Shown piece by piece: positions 10,639-24,031 of a stretch of 64,000 bases of DNA. Numbering within the stretch: the stretch's first letter is position 1; every line of letters begins with the position of its first letter. The translations under genes and the position numbers were made by a program. The notes below the pieces were generated by a model. It was not told the DNA's origin, did no database searches, and saw only the letters and a program-made list of their open reading frames with translations. Source of the stretch: Spongilla lacustris (lineage: Eukaryota > Porifera > Demospongiae > Spongillida > Spongillidae); the NCBI GenBank assembly GCA_949361645.1, contig OX442416.1:3525629-3589628 (forward strand), written 5' to 3'.

Positions 10639-11174
10639 CTTTGTTTTTTGCATGTTTTTCAAGTGGTGTATATGTGTACTTGTAATTTTTTTTTTAAGGA
10701 ATGTAATTATCCATTACATCACGCATGTGCTAGTTTTTTCGTGCAGCACTCGTACCTGATGAGAGGGTTACTAGCGCTCACTATGAATATTCATGAAGAT
10801 CACACAGCCTAACCATTAATGCAACCCCCCCCCACCCCCGCGGTTTTATAATTTCCCCACCCATGGGGCATAATATCCATAACGATGCTGAATTGTATGT
10901 CAATTCTGAATAATTAAACACATGCTAAATCCCCCCACAATTCTACTAATTAGACACAACGAAATCAGAGACTTAAAACATCTGTTCTCTTAGCAGAAGT
11001 GTGCCGAAAAGTGTACACAAAGAGCCCATGACAGATCAGGTCATGAGTGGATACTTTTAACCAATATGGTGCTCGAATGGTCCTGCAGCATATTATCTTT
11101 TTGTTCTGGGGGAGTTGGCCTGAGTGGGCATTTGTTTCATGTGCTTCAGTCATTCCTAGCCTCACTCCCTCGTG

Positions 11175-11213
<39 letters not shown>

Positions 11214-12017
11214 CCAGCAAGGAGGTGTGCATGGGGACAGGCACTGTCATCGAAGACCATCATATATAACGCTGACATTATACAATGGCAAAGACCTGCC
11301 AGCCTGGATGATAATGGTAATAGGTGCAAGTGGAAATAGCATCGGGGGTTACCATTAGGAGTTAAGGTGTTAGGGTTTTGCATTTTGTTCAAATGCCTTT
11401 TAAAGCCACGTACTTACCTGTAATTCCTGAATTTTTAAAATCAGTTTTCCTATCGCGTTTTTTAAAATAATTCCCTTGCGTTTGGATCACTATATCCTTC
11501 TTTAAAATCTTCATTCATCAGTTACGGAGGTACAGTTGAACAAAGTATGAGCACGTTTTGGCATTCGATTCGCGCCGATCATTTGCGCAAATTGCGTCCA
11601 AGATCAATGTATAAGGTATGGAGTAAAACACTGGCGCGGCTTGAGCGAGAAAACGTCACATACTTCGTTCAAATTTATCTCCCGACTCCATAACGGTTTG
11701 GATACAAATTATAGCTATAATATTAAACCACGCCCATCATGTTTTGTCATAAATGGACTTCAATGCGTTTGAAATGCGCATTCGATGGAGCCTATACATG
11801 TACATGCACAATGTAGAGTAATTGGAACTCTGTCCGCACATTTGGATGAGTTACCCCAGTAGCTGTGTCATTAAATGTTATTGTACAATAAGATGGAATC
11901 ATACCCTTAAAAGCAGCTGCACTTGACATTTCTATTTGATGACGTCATAAAATGTATGGAAATACATACAAGGTGCGTTCTCTTTACACACATACTACAT
12001 ATTCCAACGAACCCAAC
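10639..12017. other. Non-coding stretch with a 37-G tract
   Basis: I see no supported gene. A poly-G run covers 11176-11212, and there is a C-rich patch near 10826. ORFs crossing the G run encode poly-Gly or poly-Pro and are artefacts of composition. The segment lies in the presumed long intron of gene A between the 12.1-kb and 7.8-kb exons. Confidence 0.6.
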
Positions 12018-12116
12018 CTCATCAAACTTGTTAACATCAGATCCTTCTTCGATCAATGCCTCTACCAGCTCTAGATTCCCTTTTGAACTGACTGCTATCA
12101 ATGGAGTACAACCTCT
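12018..12116 (-). CDS. Gene A ANK exon (33 codons)
   Basis: It reads RGCTPLIAVSSKGNLELVEA then LIEEGSDVNKFDE, a complete ankyrin repeat in exactly 99 bp, after an acceptor (ttgcag) and before GAG|gttggg. Both junctions are phase 0, so the cassette can be skipped or duplicated without a frameshift. Confidence 0.85.
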
Positions 12117-12673
12117 CTGCAAAAGAATGAGAGGCTTAACTTGATTCAGGAATGCACGAGGGTATGTGTAGAAAAATGCTGTAAATATATTGCTATTATA
12201 CATGTAAATGTATTTAGATTTTACTTCTTTCACACAGTTGTGGAACTTTCCATAGCACATTCTATGGACCTAAATGCACTATTAATTATGTACTAATCAT
12301 GCATTTTTTTAACCATGGTACACATGGGCCATGCAGGTACATATACACATGCATTTTGTATGTGCATTTTCAGTTACAGATTAAATAAAAGACCAGTCGT
12401 GCCCTTCTTCAGTGGACATTTAACATGACATATCATCATTTACTTTTATACATTTACATATATGTCCCACACATGCACAGATGACATGCATTTTGCTAAT
12501 GGCATGCAATCTTAGCACACAACCAATATGTAGCGGCTCCTAAATACCTATCCAACCACTGCCCAAAACACCTGAATCAGTCTAAATGAAAATAACTTAA
12601 GAAGCGCTGTGTTCTTTTGTGGACACCCTGCATAATTGTATGCACACATATTGCATTGTAAATGGTTTCCAAC

Positions 12674-12763
12674 CTTATCAGGCTTATTGACATCAAATCC
12701 AGCTGCAATCACTGTTTTTAACACATTTGAAGAACTTGCTACCACCAATGGACTCCTATCAAA
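12674..12763 (-). CDS. Gene A ANK exon lacking three residues
   Basis: It reads FDRSPLVVASSSNVLKTVIA then AGFDVNKPDK in 90 bp. Compared with the 99-bp exons, the turn between helices (usually KGHLD) has lost three codons. The frame is kept. The acceptor is attgcag and the donor AAG|gttgg. Confidence 0.8.
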
Positions 12764-13624
12764 CTGCAATACAAATATTTTGCAATACGGCTCATTAGGG
12801 ACATTTAAAATTCACTTCACTTCATTTAAAGAAATTCTACAGATGGATTTAACAGTCTATAATAAAAACTCATGTGATTGTATAACAAGGAAGCAAACAG
12901 GTACGACAATGAATTTATGGAAACTACAGACCTACATCTAGCAAATTTTTTACAGTGGTCTTTGCAGAGAGAATGATACTAATGTTGAACCCAGTGTGCA
13001 CATTTTAGTGGTTGCAAAAATTAAGTAATGACCTTGATTTTTACCCAGATGAATAGTGGTCATAACTTTAACTGTTTCATGATATTGATATTCCAAATAG
13101 GGAGTACATTCATAATTATGTACATTGTATAAAACAATGCACACATAATGCATATCAGTGGCGTTGTTACTATTTTTCTCTTCTATATGTATCTGTGTCT
13201 GCATGCAAGGCTGATATGGCGGATTGGCATATACTGTGAAATTAAGGCATGTCCTTTTTCTGTAGATCAACATGCTGCTGTTTGTATGACTCACTAAATA
13301 ATAATGTGTTTGCCATAGTACGTGTATGACACTGGAATAGTCTGTGATGTTGGTAGAGCTATATCTAATTGGCAAAATGGGGTTTAAATGTACATATGTA
13401 CTACACGTGTCCTTATACCGGTATTACCCAAATGCACATGTGCACATGTAATAGTAACAGCACGCCTGCCTATGCATACAGGTACATGTATATGCGCATG
13501 TACACATTTACAGTCCATGCAAAAATGCGCACAAATATGTACATGCATCTGCATGTATAGATCATGGGAGTGCTAATATAATATACATGGACATGTGCAT
13601 TTAACGGCCACGTCATGCACTTAC

Positions 13625-13717
13625 GTCAGATGGTACAATATTGACATCAGCACCTGCATTCAACAATTCCTGTGCTATATAAAGATCACTTGTTGCAAAC
13701 AATGGAGTCAGATTGTC
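13625..13717 (-). CDS. Gene A ANK exon (NIVPSD class)
   Basis: It reads DNLTPLFATSDLYIAQELLN then AGADVNIVPSD in 31 codons. The acceptor is ataccag and the donor GAC|gtaag. The G-H turn residues are absent, so the repeat is slightly short but open. It is similar in class to the exon at 16115-16222. Confidence 0.8.
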
Positions 13718-14218
13718 CTGGTATGGAATAGAAAATATATAATAAATATAGAGTGCATGAAAAGCATTTTATTGTGAGGTGTTGCCATTAGAGCAGTGTT
13801 TTGTTTGATGTGCAGCAGATATGGAATCTGTAGTGTTTGTACAACATATAATTCAGTTAGTATTCTAATATGCTGTTATAAAACACTTGATAGAGTATAC
13901 ATGTGCTTAACTTTTTGACCGCCAAGTGCATATATATATATAATAATAATTATATATAAATATAAATTAATTTGCGTTAACCACCAAGTGCATATACATG
14001 TATATATATGCACACGTATAGAAAACCAGTCTGTGTTGCACGGTTACAAATTACTTTAATATTTTGTGGTTTGAGAAATAGGAAGGGTGTGTTATTCCCT
14101 TCAGGAACCAAGGAAATAATAAAATTAAATGAGTTTAAAACATTAACTATGGCATGGCAAATTAGAAATGTGTATAAGCATGCTAAAAAACCACATATGC
14201 ATGTACATGTATACCAAC

Positions 14219-14317
14219 CTTATCAACCTCATTGACATCAGCTCCTGCTTTTATGAGTGCCTCCACTACATCAAAAAGCCCATTATAACTTTAAATTCTC
14301 AATGGACTTTTACCAAT
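14219..14317 (-). pseudogene. Gene A ANK exon with in-frame stop
   Basis: The exon has full length (99 bp), an acceptor (attacag-like, tacag) and an AAG|gttgg donor, and reads IGKSPLRI, then TAA, then SYNGLFDVVEALIKAGADVN. The stop replaces the Ala codon expected in the first helix. Because the exon is a phase-0 multiple of three, skipping it would keep the frame. Otherwise the gene is truncated here. Confidence 0.75.
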
Positions 14318-15554
14318 CTGTAATATGTTGTATAAATGTCATCAGTTTCATATGAGCAAGGATATGAAAAGAAATTGCAATGAGAAATACCTTCAACAGA
14401 AGAGTATAACAGTTTTGCGCTTTAATTTAAACTGTTTGCACATTTCCAGCCTTCGACGAATAGGGGTGTACTATAAAGCGATGATTTTGGAATTATACAT
14501 ACTTCGGGCGTGTGTGCATGGCAATATGTCCAAATGATGCATTTTGCCAACTTGAGGGGGCTGGAAATGTGCACATGCACGGAGGGAAGGATCTTCCCAG
14601 TTGGCGTTTTCATCATCAAGTACACGATCTCTCTATACAGCCTCCTGCTCCTTCTTAGGCCACACCCCCAGCAACCTCTTGCGACATGTTTCTGCCCTGT
14701 AAATGGAACTGGCTAATCGATACATGTTCCTGTAGTTGCACAGATACGGCCAGTATAGGTTTCGATTGTGACGCCAGCGCAGGACCGGACGGTTTCGGCA
14801 GTATTGTCGGAATTGAACAATAGCATGCAGCCTCTATTTTTGATGCTGGCAGTCGGAAATAGGCAAAGAAATGCCGTATTCAGAGCTAGATAATAGCGGC
14901 CGGTATAAAACAGCACGGCTCAATTTTTTTGTTCCACTGCTAGCGCTAGATACATTTATAGCTGCATCGGCGGCAGGATAAGATTGCGGATCAGTTCGGA
15001 ATTAATTGAATTTTGCAAATAGGATGGGGTAAATTCAAAGATAGATATATACGTTCTACAGCCACAATGCATCATTTGGATGACGCATAATTCCAAAATC
15101 ATCACTTTGTAGTACACGGGCCTGTACACCCCTACCGACGGCTGTTTATAATTGCGCGTCATTTCGTGCCCAAGCGCAACATATAAGCTACTACAGGTTC
15201 TATAGATATTACCCCGTTGCATATATTAGATTAACTCAAGGGTGTGAACATTTGAGCCCCCCATACCATTTTCTACTCTAACTTTTGCCTTACTATGTGG
15301 GCTCAATCAATTAATATCTCACCAATAAGACAGTAAGCAGAACATGCAGAGGTGGTCATCACTATTTTGGCAACTCTTTACAAAAAGTATTTCACACACA
15401 TACATTTAGTACCCATCATCATAACCTTCATGCACAAACATCTATTAGCAATAGAAATGGTCTGTGTTAAAAACAGATAAGTGATGTTGAAGCTAAATAT
15501 AAGATGTTCAGGGTTACACATATGCATATAGATATACTTGTACAGTGTACCAAC

Positions 15555-15650
15555 CTCTATCTGGTTGATAGTGGCTCCTGCATCAATGAGGAGTTTGACT
15601 ATGTCAAGAGTTCCTTTGTTACTAGCTGCAAACAATGCAGTCCTTCCACT
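15555..15650 (-). CDS. Gene A ANK exon (32 codons)
   Basis: It reads SGRTALFAASNKGTLDIVKL then LIDAGATINQIE, with acceptor gttacag and donor GAG|gttgg, both phase 0. It is a well-kept repeat with the consensus LLIDAGA loop. Confidence 0.85.
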
Positions 15651-15752
15651 CTGTAACACAAACATTTAATATACATTTGTAGAACACCTGCATATGATTA
15701 TTAAACTAAAGCCTGCCCCCCACTGTCTGCCACAAAATAGTATTGTACATGC

Positions 15753-15753
<1 letters not shown>

Positions 15754-15800
<47 letters not shown>

Positions 15801-15841
15801 TATTTATATATTTATATATATATATTATATATATATTATTA
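15754..15841. repeat. (AT)n microsatellite
   Basis: A long alternating AT run followed by degenerate TATAT lies in a gene A intron. A translated ORF through it is meaningless. Confidence 0.9.
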
Positions 15842-16114
15842 TATCATGCACATGTAAACTGATAAACTGTGGTAGTGTAACACCAGCAATACTGATCACG
15901 CTAGAGGATGTGCACATGAGGTCAGAGACCATTCTCAAAATGTTTCGTCTCATCCTGCATGATAAGGAAATCGTTTGCAGTGGATTCAATTATATAGACG
16001 CATACATGCACATGCAGAGCAAAATATGCATGTAATACATGTATGTACATGTAGCATGCAAAATGGTAAAGTAATAGGATGTAAATAAAATGATATAGAA
16101 ACAAAAATACTTAC

Positions 16115-16222
16115 ATCAGCATTAATTGTTGCTATATTGACATCCGCACCTGCTCCCAACAAGGTCTTTACTACATCAAGATGCCCCCTCTCACATGCCA
16201 CAAACAATGGAGTCAAATTGTT
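16115..16222 (-). CDS. Gene A ANK exon (36 codons)
   Basis: It reads NNLTPLFVACERGHLDVVKT then LLGAGADVNIATINAD, a textbook ankyrin repeat plus a short tail. The acceptor is taccag and the donor GAT|gtaagt, phase 0. The Gypsy element 17112-20454 sits in the intron between this exon and the next upstream one at 21.3 kb. Confidence 0.88.
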
Positions 16223-17111
16223 CTGGTATGATTTAAAAAGAAAATCAAATCATTTACATTGTCTTGAAATCCTATATGACACCAATCTTCCCAGCTTGTA
16301 CTAGTATGCTAAAATCCAGCCATTGCAATGCCATTCATTTTATTGCCTAGCAACACAATGTTCATATTTATGTCACCTTTATATAGCTATAAATAAGCTC
16401 ATTTCCAAACTAGCCATTGTTTTTAATGGTGCTAAGAGCAACTGCCTGGGGTGGCCAAATAAATCGGTGGAACATGACGAGACTACGTGGTGGACAAGGT
16501 CCAGGGGCTTTGGTAGGGCCTGTGATGAAGCACCCAAAGCTAATGATGATTATACATGTACTTTTGAACACAATACAAAATGAACCCATAATGGGAGCAC
16601 AATATAATCTATATTACCTTAAAATGTGAAGGCCACTGTTTGGAATGTCATAATTGCAAAAATGCTGAACTTATATTCCAAACTTGAAACAAGAAGTGTC
16701 AGCTAATAAACTTGATTCACTTTGTCAGTGAGACGAATTCTAATGAATGTGGAAGACCATTAACACTTTTAGTCTACTTTACTGGTTTCAAAGTGACAAT
16801 TGAAACCTGTTTGGGACAAAATTGAAACATAATTGAGAAAGTGGCTTATTCTTAATTGTTTTTTTTTTCCTTCACAGCCTGTGTTTCATTGTCATGTGGC
16901 CTACTATGGTTTCAAAATCAAATTGTCTGGGATGAACTTTTGACAACAAAAGCCTTATTTGCTCCAGCACAGACATCTCGTGGCAGAACAAAATGAACAT
17001 GTCTGTATTTGCAGCTCATCAAAATCCTGCCCTACTGAGTACAGATTTACACAGCTATTAAAAATACACAAATACATAATTTGATCATGTACCATCAATG
17101 ATATACATGCA

Positions 17112-17248
17112 TGTGACAAGTCTCGGGTCACGAACTTAATAGAATAGAATTACATGCACAGACACTGCAGATATACCATATTAGTCACACAGTTCTGAGG
17201 GAAACGCCTGCTGACTGTGGTTAACACAAAGTGTAATAAGGTCATGCA
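17112..17248 (-). repeat. Gypsy 3' LTR (137 bp)
   Basis: On the plus strand it starts TGTGACAAGTCTCG and ends GGTCATGCA, giving TG..CA ends. It matches 20319-20454 along nearly its whole length, with small indels. Confidence 0.85.
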
Positions 17249-20200
17249 CCCTATGCTGCATTCGTTCCCATCATTTCAGAGCTTGTCCCTAAGTTCTATA
17301 TCCTCTGTGCCTGATGCCTGATCCTTGTAGGATATCATGCTGCAAAGCCTTCACTAGGTCTAACTTGTTCTAGAACAGGTATGTCAGGTTCTTCTGGCAC
17401 GTCAACCCCAGGTTCTTCAGGTGGTGTGTGCTCAGCAAGTACTGGGGGTGTCCCCTCGACCAGGAAATGATTAGGTGGTTGCCAGTCTTCCTTATAACTG
17501 GTATTCATCAAGGGACTTGCTTCTGGCTGAACATGGTATCTTAACCTATTCACATGAACTACCCTTGTTTTTGCACCGTCGGTTATCTCCACTGTAACTG
17601 GTGATTTGTGTGATGTAACTGTCCAATTTCTGTGACTTTTTCAATGCTCTGTATAACTGGCTTAATACTTCATCACTTCTTTGAGCTTCATGGATCTGAA
17701 CTGTTGACAACCCTGGATCCATTCTGGTGGTGCATGGCTGTGAGTTCTGGATCCTTTCTTCGAGACAAGGCATCTGCATTAGTGTTCAAACTCGCTTTTC
17801 GATACATTATTCTGAAATCATACTCTACAAATAAAGCAAGCCTTCCATTTTCTGGCTGGAGAGCCATTCTAATGGTTCATGATCAGCCTCAGCTGGAATG
17901 GACGGCCCAGCAAGTAATGTCGGAATTACTTCATTCCGTACACCAGTGCCAGACACTCTCTGACTCATTGGATGGCACTGTAGTTGGCTTCAGATTTGGA
18001 TATCACCCAACTAACATATCCAATTACATAGCCATCTTGCTGCAGTCAGAGCACCTAACCCAACTGCGCTTCAATCCGTTTGTAGCTCAAAGTGAGTAGC
18101 AAACAGGTGCACTTGTCAATTTTGACTTCAAGGTTCGAAAAGCTGCCTCACACTCTGCAGTCCAGCAAAATGGGTTCTGCAATGTCCGAAACATGACAGA
18201 TGAACTTCCAATAATAGGAAGCCAAACCTAAGAATTGCCATACCTCTGTAGCACTGCTTGGTGTTGGCCATTCCTCCGCTGCTTTCACTTTTGTCACATC
18301 TGGAGTTACACCTGCTGCACAGAAGACATGTCCTAAAGACATGCCTATGTGACATTTTCACCCTCTCAGTGTCAGTCCTGCTGTCTTCAACCGTGAGTAG
18401 ATTGAGGATAGGTGCTCCTTATGCTCTTCTTCACTGGCTGAGTGAATTAGTACGTCATCAAGACAGGTGGTCATCTGGTAATTTTGTCCATTAGCCTCTG
18501 AAAAGAGGTAGGTCCACACAGTCCAAAAGGCATCCTCGTAAATTCAATTGATCCCATTCCTGGCCCCAGAGAGAAAGCTGTTTCTCTCTGTCATTGACAT
18601 CTACTGGAAGCTGCCAATATTCACTCTGTAGATCCAGCTTGCTGCATATTGCAGCTCCTGCCAGTCTGTCTTGGACTTCTTCCATCAGTGAAAGTGGGTA
18701 TGCATCCTTGATGTCTGAGCTTGTTTTGCTCACAATATTCCCCACATATCCTTATCTCTCCAGAGTTCTTCCTCACATATACAGCAGGGGCTAACCAGGG
18801 GCTGCTACTCTCTACAATAATCCCTATTTGTAACATTTGTTGGATCTGTTCTTCCACTTAATCACGGAAATGGGCTGGGATTCTTCGAGCAGGTGATCTA
18901 GTGGTGTTATTTGGTGTTAAGCAACCAAAGTTTTACCAGCTAGTGTGATGAGCAGGTCCTGGTACTCATTTACTACTGCTGCCAAGTCCGGTTTGATAAA
19001 CTGCGGGAGCTCATACTTCCCAGGTTTTCCAAAGAGTGGGATAGCACAGTGAGTATGACGTTAGTCATCTGCATCTTCAACCTCAATAGCTGCCGCACTA
19101 CACTTCTTGATTTTGAAGACCTGTTTGGCTTTCCACAAAGTGTTTAGTCTCGATGTCGCCTAGCTCATGTGCTCGTGGCCGATATGCTTGCTGCTGAATG
19201 TGTTGACTCCGTGTTTCACTCTGAGCTACCGTAAATGGTGTCGTGGTGAAGTCAAGTATAGTAGTCTATGCTCTTGGAGAAAGTCTGTGCCAAAGGTAAT
19301 GAGGTCCTTGAAGACAAAGAAATTGTGTAATTTCACTAGGTTTCCCACTGTCACCCCTGCTTTCACACTGATGGTCCTGGATGGACCAGCTACTATCCCT
19401 GGATTGTTTGCTGCTATCTCCTGCTTAAGGAGTGAAACTGATGATCCGGATGCCAATATTATAATTCCACGGTTTTTCCGCAAATACTTCCTCTTACCGT
19501 TGCTATTTTACTACTTACTGCTGCTACTACTACTGGTACTACATGCATTTTCTGGGGGGATGTCTGTTGCCCTGAGCAGGCACCCCGTTGGAGTTTCCCT
19601 GAGTTTGAAAACAATTGCGTGCGCTATGGCCCCGCCGCCCCGCTTGCCGCAGTTAAAACAGCGAGGTGATTCACGCTGGTCATAGCGCTGGTCAAATTGC
19701 GCGGTTGTCGCTGATTCGCAAACTGCGATTGCTGTACTTGTGGCAGTGCTGACAGAACTGCTACCTGTTCCGTGAGTCTATCAAACTTCTCGCTCATCGT
19801 TCCATCTGCTAGTGTTCTCTTGCGTTCTGTCGGTGTGATGGCTGCTACGGGCTGTTGTTCATCTAACGCCATCAACAGCTTATATTAGCGCACTGGACGG
19901 TCGACTTTAGTCCTGTGGTTGCTACAACCGCCCACAACTACTTGCATTGGTCAGTAGACCCGCAACGAACTGATGTAACAGAAGCTGATCGCGCGTTTTT
20001 TTGGGTCTATCTCGGGCATGGCATGTTCCAATATAGCTTCTTGAATTTGTGACTGAACAGTGACAGTGATTCTCCCGGCAGTAGTCTCCGACTATGGAGC
20101 AGTTTACGGAAAGTCTTGTATTCCTTCAGATCAGGCGAGTGCTTCGCCTTCGAACAAGGTCGGCAATTTCACTGCTTTTACCTCGTCCTTGCAGTCGTTC

Positions 20201-20318
20201 GCTGCGCTGCACATATCATATTGCAGAAACAACTCGGTGGCGTCTCCTGACGAAAAAGGTTTCGGCGCACTAATCGCAGCGCTTGGTACATGCAGCCATT
20301 CTCTGCTACATGTACCAA

Positions 20319-20454
20319 TGTGAAAAGTCTCAGGTCACGAACTTAATAGAATGGAATTACACCATACTAGTCACACGTATTATATAAAGTTCCCAGGGAA
20401 AATTAAGCCTGCTGACTGTGGTTAATATCAAGTGTGATCTCATAAGGTCATGCA
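20319..20454 (-). repeat. Gypsy 5' LTR (136 bp)
   Basis: It starts TGTGAAAAGTCTCA on the plus strand and ends GGTCATGCA. Reading the element on the minus strand, TGGTACATGTAGCAGAG follows two bases after the LTR and could be a tRNA primer site. No matching target duplication was found. Confidence 0.85.
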
Positions 20455-21245
20455 CCAAATGTTACACACATATTAAAATTCCTGCAGTCCTAACTGTCAA
20501 CTTATAAAAACTGCTGATTACAGGTAGTATGGACCTACATGTATGTGCATCTTACAAATCTTTGTGATGGCATGTTACCATATACGATACACACACTGAT
20601 TAGGTCATTGGCTGCCATAGCAGCGACATTGACAAAGACTTGCTAGTGAAATCTTTCTGGCACCGTATCACGCAGAGAGGGAATGCATACTTTGCCTCCA
20701 TACAACTTCCCATTGAATAGACATGTGTATTGTCTGCATTGTTTTTTCAAGGGAATAGAAATCTAACTGCCAATTAAAACAGCCGCAAAAACATGCAAAA
20801 TAAAGATTGAACTCAATTATTTGAGTTGATTTTATTTTCTCAAATGAAATTACTGCACAAATCACACAAAACAAAACAAAGCATTCCGTAGGTACCTATG
20901 TAAAAAGATACAATATGGTATAAGGTTAATTAACAGTACGCAGTCAAGAATGATAAAGGAGGCAAAGAATAAAAAATCATGGCAATGTTGAGATTCATAC
21001 TTCAAATAGGTCCTGTTTGGTATTTGCCATATTTAACAGTTGCCATGGAAAAAATTATGTGTTTAAAATGTGTTATTATTCCTAAGTGCACTTGAAATTT
21101 AAAATGCTGTGGTAGGGGGAGAAAATGCTTCCTTTGGCTGCCATGTCTGCAAATTTATTTTAGCCAGTATGATCAAACTGTTACTTTTGTATTTCCCTTT
21201 CTCAATATTGATCTATGGGTTTTAGCTCTAGTATCATGTACAAAC

Positions 21246-21344
21246 CTTATCAGCCTGATTGATGTTAGCTCCTGCATCAATGAGTATTTTCACCACATCG
21301 AAATCTCCAAAGAAACTTGCTTTCCATAGCAGGCTGATGCAATT
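21246..21344 (-). CDS. Gene A ANK exon (33 codons)
   Basis: It reads NCISLLWKASFFGDFDVVKI then LIDAGANINQADK, 99 bp, with acceptor ttacag and donor AAG|gtttgt. The TPLHxA start is changed to SLLWKA, but the second helix and loop are typical. Confidence 0.82.
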
Positions 21345-22243
21345 CTGTAATGAAATTGAATAACAAACCCTTATTTCAGCTACTGTTGTTACTTTTGTAC
21401 AGCAGTTCCAATCATGACCAATGACCAATGACCAAACAAGGACAATGGACCTAAACATCTAATAGCAGTTTAGCGAGAGTACAATGTGATTCATTTGCCA
21501 GACATGGCTAAGTATTTTCAGGCTTCACAAAATCCTTACCAACCATACACATCCACCATCAACCATAACTAAAAACAGAAGCACCTAAACTATACTTGAC
21601 CAACCTAATGTGCAGTGATAAATGAGGTCAAATGAGTTGTGGGCCCCAGAAGTAAGTTTTTCAAAATTAAATCTTATTAACAATTCACCGGTTTGCTGCA
21701 TATTCAACTTAAAGTACAAGTGTATGTATGTATTTAACAACATCAGATTTAATACATAGATAATTTCAAGAAATTTCGATGAAGAAATTGGAATGAAGCT
21801 CAAATTGGCAGATTGGGCTCATTTTCTGTGTTGTAATACATGTACCTTAAAAAAATACTGCATCTGACAGTTCTATACATAAACATGTGCATGCGCACTG
21901 AATGAAAAAACATCTTCTTTTGCTGTACATAGTAGCAATCATCACTTTCAACATACCTTGAATTCTCAACAGGAACATTTCACTTCTAACACTTCCCATC
22001 CACTTATAACATCATATTATAAAGAACAGATCTTTGCTTTGAAACATGCATATGCCTTTTCGCTAATTTAAGAATTACTTTGCATAAAGGTCCATTAGTG
22101 AATAGAATTCAGGTGGTATCAAATAATGTAATCACGTGGAGCTAGGAGAAAAAGGAGTTAGAAAAGCAACAAATGGAGCCTTTTTAAACACATGCAAACA
22201 TGACAACTTTGGTTTTCCATATACTATTCCTAATACCACTTAC

Positions 22244-22321
22244 AGAATTATCACCTGCTTGCTGCAATTCCATTGCCATATCAAGATAACCCTTCTGAAT
22301 TGCTGTAAAAATTGAAATTCT
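22244..22321 (-). CDS. Gene A divergent ANK exon
   Basis: It reads RISIFTAIQKGYLDMAMELQ then QAGDNS before a gtaagtgg donor. It is 26 codons, with the first helix preserved and the loop shortened. The acceptor is weak (gatcaag), so the 5' border could be a few bases off. Another AG inside (tttacag) would give a shorter exon. Confidence 0.5.
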
Positions 22322-23342
22322 CTTGATCTTGTAAGGAAATTTCAATGTGCACGAATGGACCGAAACAAAAGAAGACAAAGTTAACGATTGCTACCAAAAA
22401 CATGAACTTTATATGCACATGCATTCATGTCTGAATGCCTGACATTAGAAGATTAGAACTAAATTTCTCTTGTCAAGTTACATTAGGATTTGCTCCAAAT
22501 CAGTGCATTTATTCCTCTCATTGGAAAAATAGATTCCTCTCATTGGATGAATAGGCCCATGCATGCTTGTTGATAATATTATAATCCATGCTTGCACTTC
22601 TGTAGAAACTGTTCCAATTGTTGGACCTAGAAATAACTTACATGTACCTACTGCTACATGTACATGAATCAATGCTATGGTGCTTAACTCAATTGGGTAG
22701 AATACATTATAAGCACTTAAAGAATTATTATTTTTAAATACAAATGCAATGGACAGAAGCAATAGACCACTATAATTTGGATCTTAAAGTCATGTGCATT
22801 ACATAATATTAATAGCCAGGTAAATACTGCACTAGAAGATACATGCATGTCTGTTTATTTTAAAAATATCTTTCTTCTCTAACAAATTCCAACTTTATTC
22901 TGATGGTATCATTTCAGTAGTGCGCCTACAGGAGGAATTTGTAAACCACTTTGATAAACATGTAGTGCAGCAGAGAGTTTTCAGTATTTACATTTTAAGT
23001 GATGCATTTGGGAAATTATCCCTATAATGATATTCTTGTACATGCTTGTTGAAAGATAAGGAAAATTATGGAATGCATGTATAAGTTGACATATGTGCAT
23101 GCATAGGATTTATGATTAATGTATTGATTAAGATCCTACGCATGTATAATGTCATAAGCATGGAATATCATGTATATGTATATGTAAGATGCCCATGGTG
23201 TTCAAAGGGTTCAGCATTGTGTTGACCGTGTAACACAAATAGTTATGTAGAAATGACTTAGATGGAGCCACAATATGTATACAGGCCTCCATATTTTTAT
23301 ATGAGGGTTAAAGAGTCCAATACAAAACACCAAGTTACCAAC

Positions 23343-23432
23343 CTCATTGACATTTGCTCCTGCTTCAATGAGTGTCTTCACTATTTCAAGATGTCCATTA
23401 TCACATGCTGCCCACAATGGACTTGTGCCATC
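23343..23432 (-). CDS. Gene A ANK exon (30 codons)
   Basis: It reads DGTSPLWAACDNGHLEIVKT then LIEAGANVNE, with acceptor ttatag and donor GAG|gttggt. It is a near-consensus ankyrin repeat that ends before the three-residue loop tail seen in the 33-codon cassettes. Confidence 0.86.
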
Positions 23433-24031
23433 CTATAATTGACTCAAATGTCACAAATCACATCACAATCAAATATTGATGTGTATGCATCAAAATCTGC
23501 TATTTCCAGTATCCAATCAATTCATGGATTATTTGTTTTTGTATTTGTACAAATGTATATGCAATAATAATGACTGATGTGAGAAATTCTGTACAAAAGC
23601 AAGATTGCTAATTTAATAAACAGGCGGCCTAGCTAGTGTCTATTTGCTAAATCTACAATACTGCAGCTGTAATGAGCAAAGATTGCGATCAACTGTCAGT
23701 CCCTTTACCAACCCACCCAAACATCCAATTGCATCCCTAGCTACTTATCTTTGTAACGTGCCGTTTGACCTACAAGTACATGTATGTTACAGAATGTCTC
23801 TGATTGACCTTATATGGCCAATGATGATGATATGATAAAAGAAATCAGTAAATGTTTGGTTTGAGTTACTAAATATTTTGTTCTGTAATAAAAAGTGCAG
23901 TTTTAAAATTATTTTTTCTTTAGTAGAGAACATTGCGGACACTTGGAAAACCAAAACGCAAACTTGGTAAAGCAGGCTTGTTTGGACAATGTATATACAT
24001 ACTATATGCACCATCATAAGGACATACCAAC

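Larger units (their letters stand above)
17112..20454 (-). mobile_element. Ty3/Gypsy LTR retrotransposon, internally decayed
   Basis: Two short LTRs (17112-17248 and 20319-20454) enclose gag-pol remnants on the minus strand. From 5' to 3': a gag/zinc-knuckle-region remnant (19624-19875), a protease-like remnant with ASGSSVSLL in place of the usual D-T/S-G (19226-19483), reverse transcriptase pieces (18857 down to 18148, including CSKLDLQSEYWQLPV and WQFLGLASYYWKFI), a degenerate RNase H tail (HEPLEWLSSQKMEG, about 17870), and a C-terminal segment with VVHVNRLRYH. The integrase core is missing. Several stops and frameshifts show it is inactive. It lies in a gene A intron in the gene's orientation. 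Confidence 0.85.

Noticed and set aside
11047..11392. Poly-Gly and poly-Pro ORFs
   Set aside because: They depend on reading through a 37-base G run; all frames are open there for trivial reasons.
17632..18099. 155-codon plus-strand ORF
   Set aside because: It is antisense to the degenerate RNase H region of the Gypsy element, which reads sensibly on the minus strand.
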